Notes under the pieces: model-generated
Told to the model about the DNA's origin: nothing
What the model saw: the letters and a program-made list of their open reading frames with translations, nothing else
Database searches by the model: none
Source: an uncultured Lachnospiraceae bacterium
Lineage (GTDB): Bacteria; Bacillota; Clostridia; Lachnospirales; Lachnospiraceae
Length of the DNA stretch: 64,000 nucleotides
Assembly (NCBI GenBank): GCA_949155905.1
Contig: CASCWU010000001.1
Span: forward strand, 1-64,000
Direction of reading: 5' to 3'
In this document: piece after piece, positions 42,079-51,163 of the stretch
Position numbering within the stretch: position 1 is the stretch's first letter
How the letters are laid out: each line of letters begins with the position of its first letter
Program-made: the position numbers and the translations under genes

Positions 42079-43374
42079 ATGATAGAAAAAATTTTGTCTG
42101 CTTTGGAAAAAAGCGGAGTGAAGCAATATCAGGTGACAGAGACAACAAAGGAATCTGCCGAGCTGTTTTTTATAAAGAGAAATCTGGATATGCAGCGGGC
42201 GGCGAATGTCAGACAGGCAGAGGTAGTGGTATATCAGGAGTTTTGGGAGGGAGAGAGGCACTGCTTTGGCTCCTCTTCCGTAGTGGTGCAGGAAAGCTTT
42301 ACCGAGGAGGAGATGGAAGGGCTGTTTCGGGATGCGTTATACGCCGCCGGCTTTGTAAAAAATGAATATTATGAATTGTATGCAGGGGAAGAGAATTCTG
42401 CGGATACCGGATTGGCAGAGAGGGTCGATGTCGATCTGGCAGAGCTTGCCCATGCGTTTTCGGCAGCGCTGTTTGCAGAGGATGTACGGGAGGATGTTTT
42501 CTTAAACTCTGCAGAGGTTTTTGCCTATCGGGAGGATACGCATATTATAAATTCGAGACAGGTAGATGTCCGTTACCGGAGAAGCTGGGTTTGGGGAGAA
42601 TTTGTAGCACAGTGTATAACAGACCAGGATGTGGAAACCTATCATCATTTCCAATATGAAAATTTACAAAAAGGAAACCTTCCGACAGAGGCTTTGAGGA
42701 AAAAGGTCAGGGATGTGCTGGAAATGACGCGTGCCAGAGCAGAGGCGACGTCTGCAGCACCGGCAGGGGAGTACCGGGTGATTCTTCCGGGCGCTTTTCT
42801 GAAGGAAGTTATGCAGTATTACATCAGCCGTTCCGGCTCTTCGATGATTTATCCAAAATATTCTGCGTTTGAAACAGGCTGTGACGTACAGGGCGGAGAG
42901 GCAAAGAAGGATACGATCAACCTGAAGCTGAAGGCAACCGTACCGTATAGCAGTGAGGGAATTCCTATGACGGATCGGGATTTAATAAAAGACGGAACGC
43001 TGCAGCTCATCCATGGAAACAATCGTTTCGCCTGTTATCTGGGGATCCAGCCGACCGGGAGCTATACCAGCTTCCAAATGCCGGGAGGAAGCGTGACGAT
43101 AGAGGAGATGAAACGGCAGCCGTATTTGGAGGTCGTCAACTTTTCGGACTTTCAGATGGACGCCTTTACCGGGCATTTTGGCGGAGAAATCCGGCTGGCC
43201 TTTCTCTATGACGGAAAGAGCCGGGTTCCGGTGACAGGAGGCTCGATCAACGGGCAGATTCTGGAGGCGCAAAGGAATCTGGTATTTTCTAAGGAAACAC
43301 AGGTAGAGAATGATTTTGAAGGGCCGGCAGCGGTCTGCCTGGAAGGAATCCGTGTGGCCGGAGCAGAGGCATAG
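42079..43374 (+). CDS. pmbA: TldD/PmbA-family protein, TldE-like subunit
   Basis: The 431-residue second subunit lacks the HExxxH metal site but has the same late blocks: PKYSAFETGCDVQGG, GIPMTDRDLIKDG, GNNRFACYLGIQPTGSYTSF and the terminal SRVPVTGGSINGQ. It provides the non-catalytic half of the tunnel-like heterodimer. Good GGAGG site; followed by the phosphatase-like gene 28 bases later. Confidence 0.88.
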   Translation: MIEKILSALEKSGVKQYQVTETTKESAELFFIKRNLDMQRAANVRQAEVVVYQEFWEGERHCFGSSSVVVQESFTEEEMEGLFRDALYAAGFVKNEYYELYAGEENSADTGLAERVDVDLAELAHAFSAALFAEDVREDVFLNSAEVFAYREDTHIINSRQVDVRYRRSWVWGEFVAQCITDQDVETYHHFQYENLQKGNLPTEALRKKVRDVLEMTRARAEATSAAPAGEYRVILPGAFLKEVMQYYISRSGSSMIYPKYSAFETGCDVQGGEAKKDTINLKLKATVPYSSEGIPMTDRDLIKDGTLQLIHGNNRFACYLGIQPTGSYTSFQMPGGSVTIEEMKRQPYLEVVNFSDFQMDAFTGHFGGEIRLAFLYDGKSRVPVTGGSINGQILEAQRNLVFSKETQVENDFEGPAAVCLEGIRVAGAEA

Positions 43375-43402
43375 CAGGGGATTAGAAGAGGGTGCAACAG
43401 AT

Positions 43403-44515
43403 ATGGCAGAGCAAAAAAGAGGAACCGGAAAACGGGCGGTAAGGTGGATTGGGATTGCGTTCGGAGGCCTGGCGCTGCTCGTGGTGCTGGTATTGGGATT
43501 TTTCACACTGACCGAGTATCGTCCAAAGCAGAAAGAAGCGCTTATCTTAGAGGGTAACGAGGATCTGGAGGTCTTGAGCCAGGCACGGGCGGCAGAGGGA
43601 ATCCGTATTATGACCTTTAATATCGGCTACGGCGGATTGGGAGCGGAGCAGGATTTTTTCATGGACGGAGGAAGCATCGTCCGTCCATCCTCCAAGGAGG
43701 TAGTAGAAGGATATTTGCAGGGAATTATTGGGATTATCAGAGAGCAGGAGCCAGACGTGCTGTTTATGCAGGAGGTTGATAGCAAGGCGAAACGAAGCTA
43801 TGGAATCAATGAGCTGGCGTACCTGCCAAGGGTAGGAGATCTGCCGATGGGAATGGTTTCCAAGGCTTATGCCAAAAATTTTGACGCCGTATATGTTCCA
43901 TATCCGTTTCCGGAGACGATTGGCCGGGTAGAGGCCGGGATTGTCACATGGAACCGCTTTCAGGCGGATAGCGCGGAACGGATTTCCCTGCCGACGACGT
44001 ATACCTGGCCGATTCGTACCTGCCAGCTCAAGCGCTGTCTGCTTGTCGAACGGGTGCCAATTGAGGGGAGCAACAGGGAGCTGGTGCTGGTGAATCTTCA
44101 TTTGGAGGCCTATGACGACGGCAGCGGAAAGGCAGCGCAGACAGCAGTATTGATGGACTTGCTGGAGGAGGAATATCAAAAAGGAAATTATTGTATTGCA
44201 GGCGGTGATTTTAATCAGACGTTTGAAACAACGGATACCAGTGCTTATCCGTTAGTGGATACGAGTTATTTTGAGGCAGGAGTGATTTCGGAGGCATCGT
44301 TGGCAGAGGGGTATTCCTTTCAGGCAGATGCTGCCCATCCATCGGCACGGCTGCTGAATCAGCCCTATGATCCGGACAGTCCGCGTACACAATATTATGT
44401 GATAGATGGGTTTTTGGTATCGGATAACGTAGAAGTACAAAAGGTAGAAACACTGGATCAGGGCTTTTTATACAGCGATCATAATCCGGTAATCCTGGAG
44501 GTGCGTCTGAAATAG
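43403..44515 (+). CDS. Membrane-anchored endonuclease/exonuclease/phosphatase-family protein
   Basis: ATG 43403 gives 370 residues with a basic N-terminus and one transmembrane helix (about residues 12-38), so the enzyme faces outward. The EEP fold shows MTFNIGYGG, DVLFMQEVD (metal-binding glutamate), LVNLHLEAYDDG, GGDFNQTF and the closing SDHNPVI. Such proteins may be phosphodiesterases, sphingomyelinase-like enzymes or nucleases. The substrate cannot be read from the sequence. It appears to be co-transcribed with the TldD/TldE genes. Confidence 0.85.
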   Translation: MAEQKRGTGKRAVRWIGIAFGGLALLVVLVLGFFTLTEYRPKQKEALILEGNEDLEVLSQARAAEGIRIMTFNIGYGGLGAEQDFFMDGGSIVRPSSKEVVEGYLQGIIGIIREQEPDVLFMQEVDSKAKRSYGINELAYLPRVGDLPMGMVSKAYAKNFDAVYVPYPFPETIGRVEAGIVTWNRFQADSAERISLPTTYTWPIRTCQLKRCLLVERVPIEGSNRELVLVNLHLEAYDDGSGKAAQTAVLMDLLEEEYQKGNYCIAGGDFNQTFETTDTSAYPLVDTSYFEAGVISEASLAEGYSFQADAAHPSARLLNQPYDPDSPRTQYYVIDGFLVSDNVEVQKVETLDQGFLYSDHNPVILEVRLK

Positions 44516-44572
44516 AGCCTGAAAGGAAAGCGTGCTTTTTGGAGAGATCTGGTGAAAAAAGGAGGTAATCAG

Positions 44573-45457
44573 ATGGAGCAAAAGGAGAGTTTGATGGCGC
44601 CGCCATGGATCGCCTGCCCGGAAATAGAACGGTATTCTATCGGCTGGCGGATGGGCTATGGCGAGGACTATATCTGCCGCTGGGGAGCCTGGTTTGAGGC
44701 TTTGACGGAGGAGGAGCAGCAGACCTATCAGGAGCTGTTTCCAGAGCCGATAACCTGGAAGGGATATTGGAACGAGGAGGACGACGAAGACGAAGAAGAG
44801 GACGGCTGCTATTATGAGCGGGGAGACTACTGGATAGAATTTTGGCAGGAGAAGGGAGTCCCTAAGTACTCTTTAGAGCAAATCAGGGCGGACTATTCGG
44901 AGGGAAAACAGCAGAAGTATTTGTTTTTCTGGAGTGCGCGCTCTTCTTCCAGACAGCAGGTGACAAAAAGCTGTCTGAGCCAATGGTGGAAGTCAGATTT
45001 TTGGTCGGTGGCACATACCTATTGCTGTATGGAGCAGTTTATGATGGCAAACAAAGCAGAATTGTTTGGGGATAAAAAGACACGGGAGCAGATTTTGCAG
45101 TGCAGTGATCCGAAGCAGATAAAAGCACTGGGCAGGAAGGTGAAGCCATTTGAGGAGGCAGCTTGGGAGGAAGTCAAGTATTCCATCGTATTAAATGGCA
45201 ATTATTATAAATTCACACAGGATGCGGCATTAAGGAATTTTCTGTTATCGACCGGGGATGCTGTTTTGGCAGAAGCCAGTCCATATGATCGGATTTGGGG
45301 GATCGGCCTGGGAGAGAAGGAGGAGGCGGTATCCAATCCCTGGAACTGGAAGGGAGAAAATCTGCTGGGCTTTGCTTTGATGGAGGTGCGGGATGAAATC
45401 CGCCGGGTCTGGAAGCACGCCGACCAGGTATTGCCAAATATTTCTAAAAAATCGTAA
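44573..45457 (+). CDS. NADAR-family (YbiA/RibX-like) N-glycosidase with N-terminal extension
   Basis: ATG 44573 follows AAAGGAGGT. Of 294 residues the C-terminal about 160 are a NADAR domain: SDFWSVAHTYCCMEQFMMANKA with the active-site glutamate at about residue 154, ALGRKVKPF, KFTQDAALRNFLLSTGD and EASPYDRIWGIGLG (aspartate about 239). NADAR proteins cut N-glycosidic bonds, acting on riboflavin-pathway intermediates or removing ADP-ribose from guanine. The first about 125 residues, with a strongly acidic DDEDEEED loop and many tryptophans, are an unrecognised extra domain. AGGAGGT spacing is ideal. Confidence 0.85.
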   Translation: MEQKESLMAPPWIACPEIERYSIGWRMGYGEDYICRWGAWFEALTEEEQQTYQELFPEPITWKGYWNEEDDEDEEEDGCYYERGDYWIEFWQEKGVPKYSLEQIRADYSEGKQQKYLFFWSARSSSRQQVTKSCLSQWWKSDFWSVAHTYCCMEQFMMANKAELFGDKKTREQILQCSDPKQIKALGRKVKPFEEAAWEEVKYSIVLNGNYYKFTQDAALRNFLLSTGDAVLAEASPYDRIWGIGLGEKEEAVSNPWNWKGENLLGFALMEVRDEIRRVWKHADQVLPNISKKS

Positions 45458-45554
45458 AAGTCAGAAAAAAGTAAAGACAAATTTCGTAAATTGTGATATG
45501 CTAAAGCTATAGCAGAGGAGAAACAGCAGTTCCAACCGTAAGGAGAGTGACAGA

Positions 45555-46574
45555 ATGGGAAGGAAAGAATGGCAGACAGGGATAGAGCAGTTTACGAAGC
45601 AGATGGCCGGGAAGGGGCTGTTGGCGATATTGCTGGCAGCGGTGCTGACAGGGAGCGGCTGCAGCAGGGCTCGTGAGCAGGAAAAGCCGCAGGAGACCTT
45701 AGATCCGGTAGAGATAGATCAGTCAGAGGATCTGGAAAAGGAGGGAGAGCAGCCAGTTTTGGATCAGGAACTGGAGGATTCCGAGAAGGAACCAGATGGC
45801 TCCTCTCAGAAGGAAAAGGATCCGGACTCGGAATACACTAGGGATGGCGAAGGCCAGGAGGAAGAGGGCGTAGTGATTGAGCGTGTCGGGGAGCCGGTCA
45901 GCTATGAGGCAGAGGACGGCACACAGCTTTTTATCAGCGGCTTGTACTATCCGTTTGTTTCGATACCGGAGAATCCGGCGGCGGCAGAAAAGATCAATCA
46001 GGTGTTTGAGACGCAAAAGAAAGAGGACGAGATACAGATTGCAGAATATAAGGAATGGGCAGAGGAGGCCTATCAGGAGCAGGCCGAGAATACGTTTTTA
46101 AACTATGCCCTGGATCGGGATTATATTGTGACATCCTCCGGAGAGCGCCTTCTTTGCATCAATGAAGTAGAATATTCTTACGCCGGCGGGGCGCATCCAA
46201 ACAGCCGGGTATGGACCTGGAACTTTGATTTGGCAACAGGGGATCTGGTAGGCTGGGAGCAGATGACAGATGATATAGAGGGCTTTCGTAGCTTTTTGGC
46301 AGAGCAAATCCATACCTTTTTGGAGACGGAGCAGATGACGGACGGAATGACCTGGTCGGAGGCGCTGTATCCGAATTATCAGGAGACGCTGCCGTTGCTT
46401 TTGGAGGCTCCGAATTGGTATGTTGAGGAAGGGAATTTAAACATAGTGTTTAATCCATATGACATTGCTCCTTATGCAGCTGGGAGTATTGCGGTGAACA
46501 TTCCGTTGGCGGATTGTGAGGAATATTGGAATGCGTATGGCCAGGAAATTTTGCAGCCAGGAGACAATTATTAA
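45555..46574 (+). CDS. Lipoprotein with DUF4163/DUF3298 (RsiV-like) domain
   Basis: The 339-residue precursor has a signal peptide and the lipobox LTGSGC (cysteine about 36), an acidic linker of about 75 residues, then DUF4163 (TQLFISGLYYPFVSIPEN) and DUF3298 (YSYAGGAHPNSR, FDLATGDLVG, VFNPYDIAPYAAGSIAV). This pair of domains forms the extracellular part of the lysozyme-sensing anti-sigma factor RsiV; here there is no cytoplasmic sigma-binding part and no sigma gene next to it. It is therefore an envelope lipoprotein, not an anti-sigma factor. Confidence 0.85.
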   Translation: MGRKEWQTGIEQFTKQMAGKGLLAILLAAVLTGSGCSRAREQEKPQETLDPVEIDQSEDLEKEGEQPVLDQELEDSEKEPDGSSQKEKDPDSEYTRDGEGQEEEGVVIERVGEPVSYEAEDGTQLFISGLYYPFVSIPENPAAAEKINQVFETQKKEDEIQIAEYKEWAEEAYQEQAENTFLNYALDRDYIVTSSGERLLCINEVEYSYAGGAHPNSRVWTWNFDLATGDLVGWEQMTDDIEGFRSFLAEQIHTFLETEQMTDGMTWSEALYPNYQETLPLLLEAPNWYVEEGNLNIVFNPYDIAPYAAGSIAVNIPLADCEEYWNAYGQEILQPGDNY

Positions 46575-46721
46575 ATCTTTATGAAAAATCAACTTGTTTA
46601 CGTTCTGTTCACAATTTCATGTTATGATAAAAGTAAATCGTAACCAGAGGCTCTTAGAGAATGAGAGGGAGCAAGAAGTAAGGAACAAAGAAGCAAAAAT
46701 AAGAAGTTGTGGAGGATAAAT

Positions 46722-47744
46722 ATGGAATTACCTATGTTTTATAACGAAGTTGAGGAATGGAACAGGGCGCTTCTGCTGTACGATGCCGCCCTCAAGGAGA
46801 TCAATACAAAGTTAGAGATTTTAAACAATGAGTTTAAGCTGGCACATCAGTATAATCCGATTGAGCATATCACATCAAGAGTAAAGTCTCTGCAAAGCAT
46901 TGCAAAAAAGATTCGTCGCAAGAATAAGGAATTGACGGTGGAAAACATCGTGAAATATGTCAACGATGTAGCCGGAGTTCGGATTATTTGCTCCTTTGCA
47001 TCGGATATTTACCGGATAGCGGATTTGATTACCAAGCAAAATGATGTAACGGTACTCAAGGTAAAGGACTATATCGTATCGCCTAAGCCAAACGGCTATA
47101 TGAGCTACCATATGATCATTACAATCCCTATTTTCCTGGCGAATGACGTAGTAGAGACAAAGGTAGAGGTACAGATTCGGACGATTGCCATGGATTTCTG
47201 GGCAAGCTTGGAGCATAAAATTTATTATAAATTTGAAGGGAATGCTCCGGCGCATATCCGGGAGGATTTAAAGGAATGTGCGCAGTTGGTTTCCTATCTG
47301 GATAAAAAAATGCTGATGATCAACGACGAGGTGCGAGCCTTAGAGCAAGGGGATTACGATGAAGAGCAGTATCAGAGGAAATCCCAAACAACCTATTTTG
47401 AGTCTGTAAAGGATTATTATGGGAAGCTAGACGAAGAGGAAGGTACGGAGGTCATCATTGAGCATGAGGAGGTATCGGAAAAGGCAGAATCCGAAGAGGC
47501 GGGTTCGTTGGAGATAATCGAACTGCCAAAAAAGGATACGCCCGGAAAGGCGATACCGGAGGAAGAGAGTTTTGCGGGGGCTTCCGAGCTGATAGAGATG
47601 CCAGAATACATTGGCACTCCAGAGGATATAGGAATCGAAAGATGGGGGAGCCTGGCGGTTTTTCTGGAAAACAGGCGGAGGGCAAAACACAGCAAATGTG
47701 AGATATCCTCTGCCAAACGGGTATGTCCGGCAGGCAGCGAATAA
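46722..47744 (+). CDS. Small alarmone synthetase (RelQ/YjbM-like) with acidic C-terminal tail
   Basis: ATG 46722 follows GTGGAGGA. Residues 1-210 are a RelA/SpoT synthetase domain of the RelQ/YwaC type: RVKSLQSIAKK, DVAGVRIICSF, the substrate loop SPKPNGYMSYH and VEVQIRTIAMDFWASLEHKIYYKF (here split: VEVQIRTIAMD, then FWASLEHK). It makes (p)ppGpp from GTP or GDP and ATP. The HD hydrolase and regulatory domains of long RSH proteins are absent. The tail of about 125 residues is acidic and low in complexity, unusual for RelQ, which is about 210 residues long. The coiled-coil membrane gene follows 17 bases later. Confidence 0.88.
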   Translation: MELPMFYNEVEEWNRALLLYDAALKEINTKLEILNNEFKLAHQYNPIEHITSRVKSLQSIAKKIRRKNKELTVENIVKYVNDVAGVRIICSFASDIYRIADLITKQNDVTVLKVKDYIVSPKPNGYMSYHMIITIPIFLANDVVETKVEVQIRTIAMDFWASLEHKIYYKFEGNAPAHIREDLKECAQLVSYLDKKMLMINDEVRALEQGDYDEEQYQRKSQTTYFESVKDYYGKLDEEEGTEVIIEHEEVSEKAESEEAGSLEIIELPKKDTPGKAIPEEESFAGASELIEMPEYIGTPEDIGIERWGSLAVFLENRRRAKHSKCEISSAKRVCPAGSE

Positions 47745-47761
47745 ATTGAGGGGGAAAAAGG

Positions 47762-48319
47762 ATGCGTTTGTTTTCAAAGGAAGCGTCAACAGAGCGGCTG
47801 CGTCCTGCTGAGCAGGCAGTTTCGCGGCTGACAGAGCAGCGTCATCAGGCGGTGCAGGCGCAGAAGATTGCAAAGGAGAAGCAGGAGGCCGAACGGCAGG
47901 CTCATCAGGCGACAAAGGAACGGCTGAAGGAGGCAGAAAAGCAGACGGCGGAGTGGAAGGCAGCAGCGGCAGATTATAAGGAGTCGTTAGAGCAATATGA
48001 GATTGGATACCGCCAGATCTTTGAGAGCCTGGAACGGCTGAAGGAGCAGCAGGAGGGAATTTCGTTTTTAAAGGAAAAGCAGGAATATATGCTGAAAAAT
48101 TTTCTGACCCTGGAAGGGAATATTGTCGATAAGCTCAAAGGGGCGCAGGCCAACAGCACGCAGGAGCTGCTTCGCCGTTTGGATGAGATGGAGCATGTCC
48201 AAAAATGGAGAAATATTTGGAATAAGGTATTGCTGACCATATCGTTGCTTTGCAGCATGGCAGCATTAGGGGGCGTCGTGGTGGTGCTGCTGTATTTTTC
48301 AGATAGAGTAGCTTTATAA
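47762..48319 (+). CDS. Coiled-coil protein with C-terminal membrane anchor
   Basis: The 185-residue protein consists of a long charged helix (residues about 20-150), rich in Q, E, K and A with heptad spacing, and ends with one transmembrane helix (about 160-180). The orientation places the coil in the cytoplasm. No family recognised. It is co-transcribed with the alarmone synthetase, whose acidic tail might contact the coil; this is only a suggestion from gene order. A terminator follows. Confidence 0.65.
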   Translation: MRLFSKEASTERLRPAEQAVSRLTEQRHQAVQAQKIAKEKQEAERQAHQATKERLKEAEKQTAEWKAAAADYKESLEQYEIGYRQIFESLERLKEQQEGISFLKEKQEYMLKNFLTLEGNIVDKLKGAQANSTQELLRRLDEMEHVQKWRNIWNKVLLTISLLCSMAALGGVVVVLLYFSDRVAL

Positions 48320-48340
48320 CAATTATTATAGAAACATAAT

Positions 48341-48386
48341 AAGGACAGGAAAGAGAAAGAAGCTCACTTTTGACTGTCCTTTTTTA
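48341..48386 (+). terminator. Rho-independent terminator
   Basis: AAGGACAG (48341-48348) pairs with CTGTCCTT (48374-48381), running directly into a tract of six T. Confidence 0.85.
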
Positions 48387-48483
48387 TGCACAGAGCCGCG
48401 TGAGAAATTTTGCCGCCGTTGACGGCACACAGTCCGTGCGGCGAGTAGGGTGCGATTGCTCTTCCCTGCTTGATTCTGAAAAA

Positions 48484-48546
48484 TTTACATGAATTTTACA
48501 TAATGACTTCTCTGATTTTACATACTATAGGTAAACTCTTTTATAA
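48484..48546 (+). promoter_or_regulatory. Pho-box-like operator and promoter of the phosphate unit
   Basis: TTTACAT occurs at 48484-48490, 48495-48501 and 48517-48523, all on an 11-base register. The fourth register position (48506-48512) is degenerate. The last copy can act as -35 (TTTACA 48517-48522) with TTATAA at 48541-48546. Spaced TT-A-CA repeats at 11-base period are the binding pattern of PhoB/PhoP regulators, and the response regulator is encoded in the same operon. The rest of the 324-base gap (48387-48483 and 48547-48646) shows nothing further. Confidence 0.65.
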
Positions 48547-48646
48547 GAACTGCCGTTTCCTTTAAAGGATTCTTAACAGGATAGTTGAAAAGGGAAAGGG
48601 CAGGCTTTGGGAAAGGATACATAGTGGAAAAATAGGGAGGGACATG

Positions 48647-50449
48647 ATGGATATTTTTGGAATTTTTACGATGCTAGGCGGTTTGGCGCTGTTTTTGTAC
48701 GGAATGAATGAGATGGGAAATGGGCTGGCAAAGGTATCCGGCGGAAAGCTGGAGCGGGTGCTGGAGCGTCTGACGGCTAACCGGCTGATGGGTGTATTGT
48801 TGGGAGCGGGAGTGACAGCAGTGATTCAGTCCTCGTCCGCTACTACGGTAATGGTAGTTGGGTTTGTCAATTCCGGTATTATGAAGCTGTCTCAGGCGGT
48901 CGGCGTCATTATGGGAGCGAATATTGGGACGACGATTACCTCCTGGATTCTGAGTCTGGCCGGGATAGAAGGAGGAAATTTCTTTTTAAAGCTGTTGAAG
49001 CCAAGTTCATTTTCTCCGTTGCTGGCAGCAGTCGGAATCGTGTTAATGATGTTTTCCGGCAAGGAGGGGAGCAGACAGGAACGAAGGAAGGATGTCGGAG
49101 CGATTTTGATCGGCTTTGCGATTTTAATGACCGGAATGGAAACCATGAGCGGAGCGGTAAAACCGTTGGCGGACGTGCCGGAATTTACGAACATCCTGAC
49201 GATGTTTTCCAATCCATTGCTCGGACTGCTGGCAGGAGCGTTACTGACAGCAGTGCTGCAAAGCTCCTCTGCCTCTATTGGTATTTTACAGGCCTTGTGT
49301 CTGACCGGATCGATTGGCTACGGTACGGCGCTTCCTATTATTATGGGGCAGAACATCGGAACCTGTGTGACAGCGCTTTTGTCCGGAATTGGAGCAAATC
49401 GGAATGCGAGGCGGGCAGCCCTGATTCATTTGTATTTTAATGTAATAGGGACATTGCTGTTTATGGGGATTTTTTATGGGATCAATACGTTTGCTGATTT
49501 TACATTTTTAGATGCCACGGCGAGTTCCTTAGGGATTGCCGTGATACACAGTGCATTTAATATTTTTGCGACGATTATGCTGTTCCCATTTGGGAATCTT
49601 CTGGAAAAGCTGGCTTGCCTGACTGTAGGAGACAGAGCTGTGGGAACAGAGGCAGAGAATGGGACGGATGTCGGCAAGAAGTTGGAGACGGGGATTCAGA
49701 TGTTGGATGTGCGTTTCTTAGAGACTCCGGCATTTGCCGTGGATCAGTGTAAGGACGCGGCCTTTCGGATGGCAGGGCTTTCAAAGGACGCCTTGCTGGC
49801 TTCTCTCAGCTTGTTAGAGAACTACGAGGAAGAAAGGGCATGTCAGGTATATGAAATAGAAAACAAGGTAGATCGTTATGAGGATATGCTGGGAAGCTAT
49901 CTGGTAAAGCTTTCTAGCAAAAACCTGACTGGGAGGGACAGCGGCGTGTTGTCTATGCTGCTGCATTGCATCGGGGATTGGGAGCGGATTTCCGATCATG
50001 CAGTAAATCTGGTGCAGGCGGCAAAGGAGATTTATGAGAAAAAGGCCATTTTTCCAGAGGAAACAAAGGAAGAGCTGGCAGTGTTTGTCCGGGCAATCCA
50101 GGATATTATCGAACGAACAGAGCGGGTGTTTGTCACAGGCGATTTGGATTTGGCGAGGAAGGTGGAGCCGTTAGAGGAAGTGATTGACGATCTGAACGGA
50201 GAATTGAAAAACCGTCATATCAATCGGCTGCGGAGAGGAGAAACGACGATTGAATTGGGCTTTATTTTTTCTGATATTACAACAAATTGTGAACGGATAG
50301 CCGACCATTGCTCCAATATTGCCGTCTGTCTGATCGAGATTCATGAGAATGAATTTGAGACACATGAGTACCTCGGCAGAGTAAAGCAGGGAGGCGGCGA
50401 ATTCCGCAGGAAATATCAGAAGTATCAGGGAAGATATCAGCTTCCGTAG
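48647..50449 (+). CDS. Na+/phosphate cotransporter with C-terminal PhoU domain
   Basis: ATG 48647 is six bases after GGGAGG; ATG 48644 is too close. The 600-residue protein has two inverted transport repeats marked by VIQSSSATTVMVVGF (about residue 62) and VLQSSSASIGILQAL (about 206). These QSSS motifs bind phosphate and sodium in the NptA/YjbB family. A cytoplasmic PhoU-like helical domain follows (about 350-570; CIGDWERISDHAVNL and DITTNCERIADHCSN). It imports or exports phosphate with sodium. The response regulator starts ten bases after its stop. Confidence 0.92.
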   Translation: MDIFGIFTMLGGLALFLYGMNEMGNGLAKVSGGKLERVLERLTANRLMGVLLGAGVTAVIQSSSATTVMVVGFVNSGIMKLSQAVGVIMGANIGTTITSWILSLAGIEGGNFFLKLLKPSSFSPLLAAVGIVLMMFSGKEGSRQERRKDVGAILIGFAILMTGMETMSGAVKPLADVPEFTNILTMFSNPLLGLLAGALLTAVLQSSSASIGILQALCLTGSIGYGTALPIIMGQNIGTCVTALLSGIGANRNARRAALIHLYFNVIGTLLFMGIFYGINTFADFTFLDATASSLGIAVIHSAFNIFATIMLFPFGNLLEKLACLTVGDRAVGTEAENGTDVGKKLETGIQMLDVRFLETPAFAVDQCKDAAFRMAGLSKDALLASLSLLENYEEERACQVYEIENKVDRYEDMLGSYLVKLSSKNLTGRDSGVLSMLLHCIGDWERISDHAVNLVQAAKEIYEKKAIFPEETKEELAVFVRAIQDIIERTERVFVTGDLDLARKVEPLEEVIDDLNGELKNRHINRLRRGETTIELGFIFSDITTNCERIADHCSNIAVCLIEIHENEFETHEYLGRVKQGGGEFRRKYQKYQGRYQLP

Positions 50450-50459
50450 GGAGGATGCT

Positions 50460-51137
50460 ATGCAGACGATTTATGTAGTAGAGGACGATAAAAATATTCG
50501 GGAAATTGAAAGCTTTGCGTTAAAAAACAGCGGCTATACGATTTTTGATTTTGAGTGTGCAAGGGATTTTTATAAAAAGCTTTCCGAACGGAAGCCGGAT
50601 CTGATTTTATTGGACATTATGCTGCCGGATGAGGATGGGCTGGAAATGGTCAGAAAGCTCCGTTTTATGCCGGAAACGAAAAAAATCCCGATCATTTTGG
50701 TTACGGCGAAGGATTCGGAGATCGATAAGGTAAAGGGACTGGATATCGGTGCAGACGATTATATGACAAAGCCGTTCGGGATTATGGAGCTGATTTCCAG
50801 AGTGAAGGCGCTGCTCCGGCGCAGCCAGACTGCAGAGAAGGAGCGGCGGCTACAGGTAGGAGAACTTGTACTGGACGAAGAGCGGCATAGTGTATCCGTA
50901 GGGGAGGTTCCCTGCGAGCTAACCTATAAGGAGTATGAGCTGCTGAAGTTTTTTATGCTCAACGAGGGGATCGTTCTGCGGCGGGACGTTCTGATGGATC
51001 GGGTGTGGGGAACTGATTTTGAAGGAGAATCCCGTACTCTGGATATGCACGTCAAAACACTTCGCCAAAAGCTCAAAGAGGCAGGGAGCCTGATTAAGAC
51101 GGTACGGAACGTCGGCTATCAGTTGGAGCATTCCTAA
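50460..51137 (+). CDS. OmpR/PhoB-type response regulator
   Basis: The 225-residue protein has a receiver domain with acidic pocket EDDKN, phospho-acceptor in LILLDIMLPDEDG (aspartate about 52), the LVTAKDS threonine and the conserved DDYMTKPF lysine. A winged-helix DNA-binding domain follows (about 130-225; LTYKEYELLKFFMLN and RTLDMHVKTLRQKL). With the kinase that follows and the phosphate transporter before it, it is the likely regulator binding the TTTACAT repeats. Confidence 0.93.
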   Translation: MQTIYVVEDDKNIREIESFALKNSGYTIFDFECARDFYKKLSERKPDLILLDIMLPDEDGLEMVRKLRFMPETKKIPIILVTAKDSEIDKVKGLDIGADDYMTKPFGIMELISRVKALLRRSQTAEKERRLQVGELVLDEERHSVSVGEVPCELTYKEYELLKFFMLNEGIVLRRDVLMDRVWGTDFEGESRTLDMHVKTLRQKLKEAGSLIKTVRNVGYQLEHS

Positions 51138-51163
51138 AGAGCGGTTCGGGAGTATTTTATGTT

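Noticed and set aside
45555-46574. RsiV-type anti-sigma factor
   Set aside because: It has a lipobox and no cytoplasmic sigma-binding part, and no sigma gene is adjacent.
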